A DNA stretch of 64,000 bases, taken from assembly GCA_023053685.1 (NCBI GenBank), contig JALIGW010000057.1:1724710-1788709 (forward strand), read 5' to 3'. The stretch comes from Diadophis punctatus similis. Taxonomy: Eukaryota; Chordata; Lepidosauria; Squamata; Dipsadidae. Position numbers and translations under genes: made by a program. Positions 50,501-62,900 of this stretch are shown in pieces. Under the pieces are notes generated by a model. That model saw only the letters and a list, made by a program, of their open reading frames with translations, searched no databases and had not been told where the DNA came from. Each line of letters starts with the position of its first letter. The first letter of the stretch is position 1.

Positions 50501-53500
50501 ACTTTTCCAGATGTGCAGAAGCAGAGTTCCAGGATTATGCTGAAATCTACATCAATTTCTTTCTAGCTGACATTTTCCAGATTCTCAGAAGCAGAGTTCC
50601 AGGATTATGCTGAAATCTACCAGCTCAATTTCTCTCTAGCTGACGTTTTCCACATATGCAGAAGCAGAGTACAAAGTTTATGCTGAAATCTACACATCAA
50701 TTTCTCTCTAGCTGACTTTTCCAGATGTGCAGAAGCAGAGTGCCAGGATTATGCTGAAATCTACATCAATTTCTCTCAAGCTGACATTTTCCAGATGTAC
50801 AGAAGCAGAGTTCCAGGTGTATGCTGAAATCTGCCTTGCAATTTCTCTCTAGCTGACATTTCGCAGATGTGCAGAAGCAGAGTTCCAGAATTATGCTGAA
50901 AACCACCACATCAATTTTTCTCTTGCTGACTTTCCCAGGTGTGCAGAAGCAGAGGTCCAGGATTATGCTGAAATCTGCCTTGCAATTTCTCTCTAGCTGA
51001 CTTTTTCAGATGTGCAGGAGAGTTCCAGGATTATGCTGAAATCTACATCAATTGCTCTCTAGCTGACATTTTCCAGATGTGCAGAAGCAGAGTTCAAAGA
51101 TTATGCTGAAATCTACACATCAATTTCTCTCTAGCTGACTTTTCCAGATGTGCAGAAGCAGAGTGCCAGGATTTTGCTGAAACCAATACATCGATTTCTC
51201 TCTAGCTGACTTTTCCAGATGTGCAGAAGCAGAGTTCCAGGATTATGCTGAAATGTGCCTTGTAATTTATCTCTAGCTGACTTTTCCAGATGTGCAGAAA
51301 CAGAGTTCCAGGATTATGCTGAAATCTACATCATTTTTTTTCTAGCTGACATTTTCCAGATTCTCAGAAGCAGAGTTCCAGGATTGTGCTGAAAACCACC
51401 ACATAAATATCTCTCTAGCTGACTTTCCCAGATGTGCAGAAGCACAGGTCCATGATTATGCTGAAATCTTTCTTGTAATTTCTCTCTAGCTGACTTTTCC
51501 AGATGTGCAGAAGCAGAGTTCCAGGATTATGCTGAAATCTACATCAATTTCTCTCAAGATGACATTTTCCAGATGTACAGAAGCAAAGGTCCAGGATTAT
51601 GCTGAAATCTTCCTTGCAATTTCTCTCTAGCTGACTTTTCCAGATGTGCAGAAGCTGAGTTCAAAGATTATGGTGAAATCTACCACATCAATTTCTCTCT
51701 AGCTGACATTTTCCAGACATGCAGAAGCAGAGTTCCAGGATTCTGCTGAAAACCACCACATCAATTTCTCTCTAGCTGACTTTTCCAGATGTGCAGAAGC
51801 AAAGTGCCAAGATTTTGCTGTAACCACTACATCAATTTCTCTCTAGCTGACTTTTCCAGATGTGCAGAAGCAGAGTTCCAGGATTATGCTGAAATGTGCC
51901 TTGTAATGTCTCTCTAGCTGACTTTTCCAGATGTGCAAAAGCAGAGTTCCAGGATTATGCTGAACTTTGCCTTGCAATTTATCTCTAGCTGACTTTTCCA
52001 GATGTGCAGAAGCAGAGTTCTAGGATTATGCTGAAATCTACATCAATTTCTTTCTAGCTGACATTTTCCAGATTCTCAGAAGCAGAGTTCCAGGATTATG
52101 CTGAAATCTACCAGCTCAATTTCTCTCTAGCTGACATTTTCCACATATGCAGAAGCAGAGTACAAAGTTTATGCTGAAATCTACACATCAATTTCTCTCT
52201 AGCTGACTTTTCCAGATGTGCAGAAGCAGAGTGCCAGGATTATGCTGAAATCTACATCAATTTCTCTCAAGCTGACATTTTCCAGATGTACAGAAGCAGA
52301 GTTGCAGGATTATGCTGAAAACCACCACATCAATTTCTCTCTAGCTGACTTTCCCAGGTGTGCAGAAGCAGAGGTCCAGGATTATGCTGAAATCTGCCTT
52401 GCAATTTCTCTCTAGCTGACTTTTTCAGATGTGCAGGAGAGTTCCAGGATTATGCTGAAATCTACATCAATTGCTCTCTAGCTGACATTTTCCAGATGTG
52501 CAGAAGCAGAGTTCAAAGATTATGCTGAAATCTACACATCAAGTTCTCTCTAGCTGACTTTTCCAGATGTGCAGAAGCAGAGTGCCAGGATTTTGCTGAA
52601 ACCAATACATCGATTTCTCTCTAGCTGACTTTTCCAGATGTGCAGAAGCAGAGTTCCAGGATTATGCTGAAATGTGCCTTGTAATTTCTCTCTAGCTGAC
52701 TTTTCCAGATGTGCAGAAGCAGAGTTCCAGGATTATGCTGAAATCTACATCAATTTCATTCTAGCTGACATTTTCCAGATTCTCAGAAGCAGAGTTCCAG
52801 GATTATGCTGAAATCTACCAGCTCAATTTCTCTCTAGCTGACATTTTCCACATATGTAGAAGCAGAGTACAAAGATTATGCTGAAATCTACACATCAATT
52901 TCTCTCTAGCTGACTTTTCCAGATGTGCAGAAGCAGAGTTCTAGGTGTATGCTGAAATCTGCCTTGCAATTTCTCTCTAGCTGACTTTTCCAGATGTGCA
53001 GAAGCTGAGTTCAAAGATTATGGTGAAATCTACCACATCAATGTCTCTCTAGCTGACATTTTCCAGACATGCAGAAGCAGAGTTCCAGGATTGTGCTGAA
53101 AACCAGCACATCACTTTCTCTCTAGCTGACTTTTCCAGATGTGCAGAAGCAGAGTGCCAGGATTTTGCTGATACCACTACATCAATTTCTTTCTAGCTGA
53201 CTTTTCCAGATAGGCAGAAGCAGAGTTCCAGGATTATGCTGAAATCTACATCAATTTCTTTCTAGCTGACATTTTCCAGATTCTCAGAAGCAGAGTTCCA
53301 GGATTATGCTGAAATCTACCAGCTCAATTTCTCTCTAGCTGATGTTTTCCAGATGTGCAGAAGCAGAGTTCCAGGATTATGCTGAACTCTGCCTTGCAAT
53401 TTATATCCAGCTGACTTTTCCAGATGTGCAGAATCAGAGTTCCAGGATTATGCTGAAATCTACATCAATTTCTTTCTAGCTGACATTTTCCAGATTCTCA

Positions 53501-56500
53501 GAAGCAGAGTTCCAGGATTGTGCTGAAAACCACCACATCAATATCTCTCTAGCTGACTTTCCCAGATGTAAAGAAGCACAGGTCCAGGATTATGTTGAAA
53601 TCTGTCTTGTAATTTCTCTCTAGTTGACTTTTCCAGATGTGCAGGAGAGTTCCAGGATTATGCTGAAATCTACATCAATTTCTCTCTAGCTGACATTTTC
53701 CAGATGTGCAGAAGCAGAGTTCCAGGATTGTGTTGAAAACCACCACATCAATTTTTCTCTATCTGACTTTCCCAGATGTGCAGAAGCAGAGTTCCAGGAT
53801 TATGCTGAAATGTGCCTTGTAATTTCTCTCTAGCTGACTTTTCCAGATGTGCAGAAGCAGAGTTCCAGGATTATGCTGAAATCTACATAGATTTCTCTCA
53901 AGATGACATTTTCCAGATGTACAGAAGCAGAGGTCCAGGATTATGCTGAAATCTGCCTTGCAATTTCTCTCTAGCTGACTTTTCCAGATGTGCAGAAGCT
54001 GAGTTCAAAGATTATGGTGAAATCTACCACATCAATTTCTCTCTAGCTGACATTTTCCAGACATGCAGAAGCAGAGTTCCAGGATTGTGCTGAAAACCAC
54101 CACATCAATTTCTCTCTAGCTGACTTTTCCAGATGTGCAGAAGCAAAGTGCCAGGATTTTGCTGTAACCACTACATCAATTTCTCTCTAGCTGACTTTTC
54201 CAGATGTGCAGAAGCAGAGTTCCAGGATTATGCTGAAATGTGCCTTGTAATGTCTCTCTAGCTGACTTTTCCAGATGTGCAGAAGCAGAGTTCCAGGATT
54301 ATGCTGAAATCTACATCAATTTCTCTCAAGCTGACATTTTCCAGATGTACAGAAGCAGAGTTCCAGGTGTATGCTGAAATCTGCCTTGCAATTTCTCTCT
54401 AGCTGACATTTCGCAGATGTGCAGAAGCAGAGTTCCAGGATTATGCTGAAAACCACCACATCAATTTCTCTCTAGCTGACTTTCCCAGGTGTGCAGAAGC
54501 AGAGGTCCAGGATTATGCTGAAATCTGCCTTGCAATTTCTCTCTAGCTGACTTTTCCAGATGTGCAGGAGAGTTCCAGGATTATGCTGAAATCTACATCA
54601 ATTGCTCTCTAGCTGACATTTTCCAGATGTGCAGAAGCAGAGTTCAAAGATTATGCTGAAATCTACACATCAATTTCTCTCTAGCTGACTTTTCCAGATG
54701 TGCAGAAGCAGAGTGCCAGGATTTTGCTGAAACCAATACATCGATTTCTCTCTAGCTGACTTTTCCAGATGTGCAGAAGCAGAGTTCCAGGATTATGCTG
54801 AACTTTGCCTTGCAATTTCTCTCTAGCTGACTTTTCCAGATGTGCAGAAGCAGAGATCCAGGATTATGCTGAAATCTACATCAATTTCATTCTAGCTGAC
54901 ATTTTCCAGATTCTCAGAAGCAGAGTTCCAGGATTATGCTGAAATCTACCAGCTCAATTTCTCTCAAGCTGACATTTTCCAGATGTACAGAAGCAGAGTT
55001 CCAGGTGTATGCTGAAATCTGCCTTGCAATTTCTCTCTAGCTGACATTTCGCAGATGTGCAGAAGCAGAGTTCCAGGATTATGCTGAAAACCACCACATC
55101 AATTTCTCTCTAGCTGACTTTCCCAGGTGTGCAGAAGCAGAGGTCCAGGATTATGCTGAAATCTGCCTTGCAATTTCTCTCTAGCTGACTTTTCCAGATG
55201 TGCAGGAGAGTTCCAGGATTATGCTGAAATCTACATCAATTGCTCTCTAGCTGACATTTTCCAGATGTGCAGAAGCAGAGTTCAAAGATTATGCTGAAAT
55301 CTACACATCAAGTTCTCTCTAGCTGACTTTTCCAGATGTGCAGAAGCAGAGTGCCAGGATTTTGCTGAAACCAATACATCGATTTCTCTCTAGCTGACTT
55401 TTCCAGATGTGCAGAAGCAGAGTTCCAGGATTATGCTGAACTTTGCCTTGCAATTTCTCTCTAGCTGACTTTTCCAGATGTGCAGAAACAGAGTTCCAGG
55501 ATTATGCTGAAATCTACATCAATTTCATTCTAGCTGACATTTTCCAGATTCTCAGAAGCAGAGTTCCAGGATTATGCTGAAATCTACCAGCTCAATTTCT
55601 CTCTAGCTGACATTTTCCACATATGTAGAAGCAGAGTACAAAGATTATGCTGAAATCTACACATCAATTTCTCTCTAGCTGACTTTTCCAGATGTGCAGA
55701 AGCAGAGTTCCAGGATTATGCTGAAATCTACATCAATTTCTCTCAAGCTGACATTTTCCAGATGTGCAGAAGCAGAGTGCCAGGATTTTGCTGTAACCAC
55801 CACATCAATTTCTCTCTAGCTTACATTTTCCAGATGTGAAGAAGCAGAGTTCCAGGATTATGCTGAACTTTGCCTTGCAATTTCTCTCTAGCTGACTTTT
55901 CCAGATGTGCAGAAGCAGAGATCCAGGATTATGCTGAAATCTACATCAATTTCATTCTAGCTGACATTTTCCAGATTCTCAGAAGCAGAGTTCCAGGTGT
56001 ATGCTGAAATCTGCCTTGCAATTTCTCTCTAGCTGACATTTCGCAGATGTGCAGAAGCAGAGTTCCAGGATTATGCTGAAAACCACCACATCAATTTCTC
56101 TCTAGCTGACTTTCCCAGGTGTGCAGAAGCAGAGGTCCAGGATTATGCTGAAATCTGCCTTGCAATTTCTCTCTAGCTGACTTTTCCAGATGTGCAGGAG
56201 AGTTCCAGGATTATGCTGAAATCTACATCAATTGCTCTCTAGCTGACATTTTCCAGATGTGCAGAAGCAGAGTTCAAAGATTATGCTGAAATCTACACAT
56301 CAAGTTCTCTCTAGCTGACTTTTCCAGATGTGCAGAAGCAGAGTGCCAGGATTTTGCTGAAACCAATACATCGATTTCTCTCTAGCTGACTTTTCCAGAT
56401 GTGCAGAAGCAGAGTTCCAGGATTATGCTGAACTTTGCCTTGCAATTTCTCTCTAGCTGACTTTTCCAGATGTGCAGAAACAGAGTTCCAGGATTATGCT

Positions 56501-57180
56501 GAAATCTACATCAATTTCATTCTAGCTGACATTTTCCAGATTCTCAGAAGCAGAGTTCCAGGATTATGCTGAAATCTACCAGCTCAATTTCTCTCTAGCT
56601 GACATTTTCCACATATGTAGAAGCAGAGTACAAAGATTATGCTGAAATCTACACATCAATTTCTCTCTAGCTGACTTTTCCAGATGTGCAGAAGCAGAGT
56701 TCCAGGATTATGCTGAAATCTACATCAATTTCTCTCAAGCTGACATTTTCCAGATGTACAGAAGCAGAGTTCCAGGTGTATGCTGAAATCTGCCTTGCAA
56801 TTTCTCTCTAGCTGACTTTTCCAGATGTGCAGAAGCTGAGTTCAAAGATTATGGTGAAATCTACCACATCAATGTCTCTCTAGCTGACATTTTCCAGACA
56901 TGCAGAAGCAGAGTTCCAGGATTGTGCTGAAAACCAGCACATCACTTTCTCTCTAGCTGACTTTTCCAGATGTGCAGAAGCAGAGTGCCAGGATTTTGCT
57001 GAAACCACTACATCAATTTCTTTCTAGCTGACTTTTCCAGATAGGCAGAAGCAGAGTTCCAGGATTATGCTGAAATCTACATCAATTTCTTTCTAGCTGA
57101 CATTTTCCAGATTCTCAGAAGCAGAGTTCCAGGATTATGCTGAAATCTACCAGCTCAATTTCTCTCTAGCTGACATTTTC
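50500..57180 (+). repeat. Diverged satellite domain, left block
   Basis: These are tandem monomers of the same family but a distinct class. The markers are 'gctgacttttccag', 'ctacatcaatttctct', 'cagattctcagaagc', 'ccacatatgcagaag', 'agtgccaggattttgctg' and a 5-bp-shorter 'gtgcaggagagttcc' form. Sampled anchor spacing near 51,100-51,460 is 71, 71, 71, 70 and 72 bp. Monomers are more different from one another than in the main array. Local subrepeats recur: a 'ttccaggtgtatgctg' monomer occurs at about 50,810, 54,360, 54,999, 55,991 and 56,770. There is no gene or other element. Confidence 0.88.
51489..51557 (+). repeat. Representative diverged-class monomer (69 bp)
   Basis: This monomer, counted from 'gctgac' to the next equivalent 'gatgac', is 69 bp. 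Relative to the main class it lacks 'at' in 'gacattttcc' and has the contracted tail 'ctacatcaatttctctcaa'. The core 'cagaagcagagttccagg' and 'attatgctgaaatc' are unchanged, so the two classes are clearly homologous. Confidence 0.85.
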
Positions 57181-59980
57181 CAGATGTGCAGAAGCAGAGT
57201 TCCAGGATTATGCTGAAATATGCCTCTGCATTTTCCCTCTAGCTTACATTTTCCAGATGTGCAGAAGCAGAGTTCAAAGATTATGCTGAAATCTACCACA
57301 TCAATTTCTCTCTAGCTGACATTTTCCAGATGTGCAGAAGCAGAGTTCCAGGATTATGCTGAAATCTGACTTCCAATTTCTCTCTAGCTGACATTCTCCA
57401 GATGTGCACAAGCAGAGTTCGAGGATTATGCTAAAATCTGCCTCTGCATTTTCTCTCTAGCTGACATTTTCCAGATGTGCAGAAGCAGAGTTCAAAGATT
57501 ATGCTGAAATCAGCCTCTGCATTTTCTCTCTAGCTGACATTTTCAGATGTGCGGAAGCAGAGTTCAAACATTATGCTGAAATCTACAACATTAATTTCTC
57601 TCTAGCTCACATTTTCCAGATGTGCAGAAGCAGAGTTCCAGGATTATGCTGAAATATGCCTTGCATTTTCCCTCTAGCTGACATTTTCCAGACGTGCAGT
57701 AGAAGAGTTCAAAGATTATGCTGAAATCTACAACTTCAATTTCTCTAGCTGACATTTTCCAGATGTGTAGAAGCAGAGTTCCAGGATTATGCTGAAATCT
57801 GCCTTGCAAGTTCTCTCTAGCTGATATTTTCCTGATGTGCGGAAGCAGAGTTCAAAGATTATGCTGAAATATACCACATAAATTTTCCCCAGGTGACATT
57901 TTCCAGATGTGCAGCAAAAGAGTTCCAAGATTATGCTGAAATCTACAACATCAATTTCTCTCTAGCTAACATTTTCCAGATGTGCAGAAGCAGAGTTCAA
58001 AGATTATTCTGAAATCTGCCTCTGCATTTTCCCTCTAGCTGACATTTTCTAGATGTGAAAAAGCAGAGTTCAAAGATTATGCTGAAATCTACAACTTCAA
58101 TTTCTCTAGCTGACATTTTCCAGATGTGTGGAAGCAGAGTTCCAGGATTATGCTGAAATCTGCCTCTGCATTTTCCCTCTAGCTGACATTTTCCAGGTGT
58201 GTAGAAGCAGAGTTCAGGATTATGCTAAAATCTGTCTTGCAATTTTTCTCCAGGTAAAATTTTCCAGATGTGCAGAAGCAGAGTTCCAGGATTATGCTGA
58301 AATCTGCCTTGCAATTTCTCTCTAGCTGACATTTTCCAGATGTGCAAAAGCAGAGTTCAAAGATTATGCTGAAATCTGCCTCTGCATTTTCTCTCTAGCT
58401 GACATTTTCGAGACGTGCAGAAGCAGATTTCAAACATTATGCTGAAATCTGCCTCTGCATTTTCCCTCTAGCTGACATTTTCCAGGTGTGTAGAAGCAGA
58501 GTTCCAAGATTGTGCTGAAATCTGCCTTGCAATTTCTCTCTAGCTCACATTTTCCAGATGTGTGGAAGCAGAGTTCCAGGATTATGCTGACATCTACGAC
58601 ATCAATTCCTCTCTAGCTGACATTTTCCAGATGTGCGGAAGCAGAGTTCCAGGATTATGCTGAAATCTGCCTCTGCATTTTCCCTCTAGCTTACATTTTC
58701 CAGATGTGCAGAAGCAGAGTTCAAAGATTATGCTGAAATCTACCACATCAATTTCTCTCTAGCTGACATTTTCCAGATGTGCAGAAGCAGAGTTCCAGGA
58801 TTATGCTGAAATCTGACTTCCAATTTCTCTCTAGCTGACATTCTCCAGATGTGCACAAGCAGAGTTCGAGGATTATGCTAAAATCTGCCTCTGCATTTTC
58901 TCTCTAGCTGACATTTTCCAGATGTGCAGAAGCAGAGTTCAAAGATTATGCTGAAATCAGCCTCTGCATTTTCTCTCTAGCTGACATTTTCAGATGTGCG
59001 GAAGCAGAGTTCAAACATTATGCTGAAATCTACAACATTAATTTCTCTCTAGCTCACATTTTCCAGATGTGCAGAAGCAGAGTTCCAGGATTATGCTGAA
59101 ATATGCCTTGCATTTTCCCTCTAGCTGACATTTTCCAGACGTGCAGTAGAAGAGTTCAAAGATTATGCTGAAATCTACAACTTCAATTTCTCTAGCTGAC
59201 ATTTTCCAGATGTGTAGAAGCAGAGTTCCAGGATTATGCTGAAATCTGCCTTGCAAGTTCTCTCTAGCTGATATTTTCCTGATGTGCGGAAGCAGAGTTC
59301 AAAGATTATGCTGAAATATACCACATAAATTTTCCCCAGGTGACATTTTCCAGATGTGCAGCAAAAGAGTTCCAAGATTATGCTGAAATCTACAACATCA
59401 ATTTCTCTCTAGCTAACATTTTCCAGATGTGCAGAAGCAGAGTTCAAAGATTATGCTGAAATCTGCCTCTGCATTTTCCCTCTAGCTGACATTTTCTAGA
59501 TGTGAAAAAGCAGAGTTCAAAGATTATGCTGAAATCTACAACTTCAATTTCTCTAGCTGACATTTTCCAGATTTGTAGAAGCAGAGTTCCAGGATTATGC
59601 TAAAATCTGCCTCTGCATTTTCCCTCTAGCTGACATTTTCCAGATGTGCAGAAGCAGAGTTCCAGGATTATGCTGAAATCTGCCTTCCAATTTCTCTCTA
59701 GCTGACATTTTCCAGATGTGCAGAAGCAGAGTTCCAAGATTATGCTGACATCTACAACATCAATTCCTCTCTGGCTGACATTTTCCAGGTGTGCAGAAGC
59801 AGAGTTCCAGGATTATGCTGAAATCAGCCTCTGCATTTTCTCTCTAGCTGACATTTTCGAGACGTGCAGAAGCAGAGTTCAAACATTATGCTGAAATCTA
59901 CCACATCAATTTCTCTCTAGCTGACGTTTTCCAGATGTGTGGAAGCAGAGTTCCAAGATTATGCTGAAATCAGCCTCTGC
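57180..59980 (+). repeat. Island of main-class satellite within the diverged domain
   Basis: This is about 2.8 kb of main-class monomers. From 57,180 to about 58,640 it matches 13,074 to about 14,534 at offset 44,106. After a 146-bp (two-monomer) deletion the offset becomes 43,960. Within it, the block at 57,591-57,928 recurs at 59,038-59,375 (spacing 1447 bp, against 1593 bp in the corresponding pairs elsewhere). Near 59,970 it passes back into diverged monomers through 'ctatagctgacttttccag'. Confidence 0.85.
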
Positions 59981-62900
59981 AATTTCTCTATAGCTGACTT
60001 TTCCAGATGCGCAGAAGCTGAGTTCAAAGATTATGGTGAAATCTACCACATCAATTTCTCTCTAGCTGACATTTTCCAGACATGCAGAAGCAGAGTTCCA
60101 GGATTGTGCTGAAAACCAGCACATCACTTTCTCTCAAGCTGACTTTTCCAGATGTGCAGAAGCAGAGTTCCATGATTATGCTGAAATCTACATCAATTTC
60201 TTTCTAGCTGACATTTTCCAGATTCTCAGAAGCAGAGTTCCAGGATTGTGCTGAAAACCACCACATCAATATCTCTCTAGCTGACTTTCCCAGATGTGCA
60301 GAAGCAGAGTTCCAGGATTATGCTGAAATGTGCCTTGTAATTTCTCTCTAGCTGACTTTTCCAGATGTGCAGAAGCAGAGTTCCAGGATTATGCTGAAAT
60401 CTACATAGATTTCTCTCAAGATGACATTTTCCAGATGTACAGAAGCAGAGGTCCAGGATTATGCTGAAATCTGCCTTGCAATTTCTCTCTAGCTGACTTT
60501 TCCAGATGTGCAGAAGCTGAGTTCAAAGATTATGGTGAAATCTACCACATCAATTTCTCTCTAGCTGACGTTTTCCAGATGTGTGGAAGCAGAGTTCCAA
60601 GATTATGCTGAAATCAGCCTCTGCAATTTCTCTATAGCTGACTTTTCCAGATGCGCAGAAGCTGAGTTCAAAGATTATGGTGAAATCTACCACATCAATT
60701 TCTCTCTAGCTGAAATTTTCCAGACATGCAGAAGCAGAGTTCCAGGATTCTGCTGAAAACCACCACATCAATTTCTCTCTAGCTGACTTTTCCAGATGTG
60801 CAGAAGCAAAGTGCCAGGATTTTGCTGTAACCACTACATCAATTATTCTCTAGCTGACTTTTCCAGATGTGCAGAAGCAGAGTTCCAGGATTATGCTGAA
60901 ATGTGCCTTGTAATGTCTCTCTAGCTGACTTTTCCAGATGTGCAGAAGCAGAGTTCCAGGATTATGCTGAAATCTACATCAATTTCTTTCTAGCTGACAT
61001 TTTCCAGATTCTCAGAAGCAGAGTTCCAGGATTATGCTGAAATCTACCAGCTCAATTTCTCTCTAGCTGACGTTTTCCACATATGCAGAAGCAGAGTACA
61101 AAGTTTATGCTGAAATCTACACATCAATTTCTCTCTAGCTGACTTTTCCAGATGTGCAGAAGCAGAGTGCCAGGATTATGCTGAAATCTACATCAATTTC
61201 TCTCAAGCTGACATTTTCCAGATGTACAGAAGCAGAGTTCCAGGTGTATGCTGAAATCTGCCTTGCAATTTCTCTCTAGCTGACATTTCGCAGATGTGCA
61301 GAAGCAGAGTTCCAGAATTATGCTGAAAACCACCACATCAATTTCTCTCTAGCTGACTTTCCCAGGTGTGCAGAAGCAGAGGTCCAGGATTATGCTGAAA
61401 TCTGCCTTGCAATTTCTCTCTAGCTGACTTTTTCAGATGTGCAGGAGAGTTCCAGGATTATGCTGAAATCTACATCAATTGCTCTCTAGCTGACATTTTC
61501 CAGATGTGCAGAAGCAGAGTTCAAAGATTATGCTGAAATCTACACATCAATTTCTCTCTAGCTGACTTTTCCAGATGTGCAGAAGCAGAGTGCCAGAATT
61601 TTGCTGAAACCAATACATCGATTTCTCTCTAGCTGACTTTTCCAGATGTGCAGAAGCAGAGTTCCAGGATTATGCTGAAATGTGCCTTGTAATTTATCTC
61701 TAGCTGACTTTTCCAGATGTGCAGAATCAGAGTTCCAGGATTATGCTGAAATCTACATCATTTTTTTTCTAGCTGACATTTTCCAGATTCTCAGAAGCAG
61801 AGTTCCAGGATTGTGCTGAAAACCACCACATAAATATCTCTCTAGCTGACTTTCCCAGATGTGCAGAAGCACAGGTCCATGATTATGCTGAAATCTTTCT
61901 TGTAATTTCTCTCTAGCTGACTTTTCCAGATGTGCAGAAGCAGAGTTCCAGGATTATGCTGAAATCTACATCAATTTCTCTCAAGATGACATTTTCCAGA
62001 TGTACAGAAGCAAAGGTCCAGGATTATGCTGAAATCTTCCTTGCAATTTCTCTCTAGCTGACTTTTCCAGATGTGCAGAAGCTGAGTTCAAAGATTATGG
62101 TGAAATCTACCACATCAATTTCTCTCTAGCTGACATTTTCCAGACATGCAGAAGCAGAGTTCCAGGATTCTGCTGAAAACCACCACATCAATTTCTCTCT
62201 AGCTGACTTTTCCAGATGTGCAGAAGCAAAGTGCCAAGATTTTGCTGTAACCACTACATCAATTTCTCTCTAGCTGACTTTTCCAGATGTGCAGAAGCAG
62301 AGTTCCAGGATTATGCTGAAATGTGCCTTGTAATGTCTCTCTAGCTGACTTTTCCAGATGTGCAAAAGCAGAGTTCCAGGATTATGCTGAACTTTGCCTT
62401 GCAATTTATCTCTAGCTGACTTTTCCAGATGTGCAGAAGCAGAGTTCTAGGATTATGCTGAAATCTACATCAATTTCTTTCTAGCTGACATTTTCCAGAT
62501 TCTCAGAAGCAGAGTTCCAGGATTATGCTGAAATCTACCAGCTCAATTTCTCTCTAGCTGACATTTTCCACATATGCAGAAGCAGAGTACAAAGTTTATG
62601 CTGAAATCTACACATCAATTTCTCTCTAGCTGACTTTTCCAGATGTGCAGAAGCAGAGTGCCAGGATTATGCTGAAATCTACATCAATTTCTCTCAAGCT
62701 GACATTTTCCAGATGTACAGAAGCAGAGTTGCAGGATTATGCTGAAAACCACCACATCAATTTCTCTCTAGCTGACTTTCCCAGGTGTGCAGAAGCAGAG
62801 GTCCAGGATTATGCTGAAATCTGCCTTGCAATTTCTCTCTAGCTGACTTTTTCAGATGTGCAGGAGAGTTCCAGGATTATGCTGAAATCTACATCAATTG

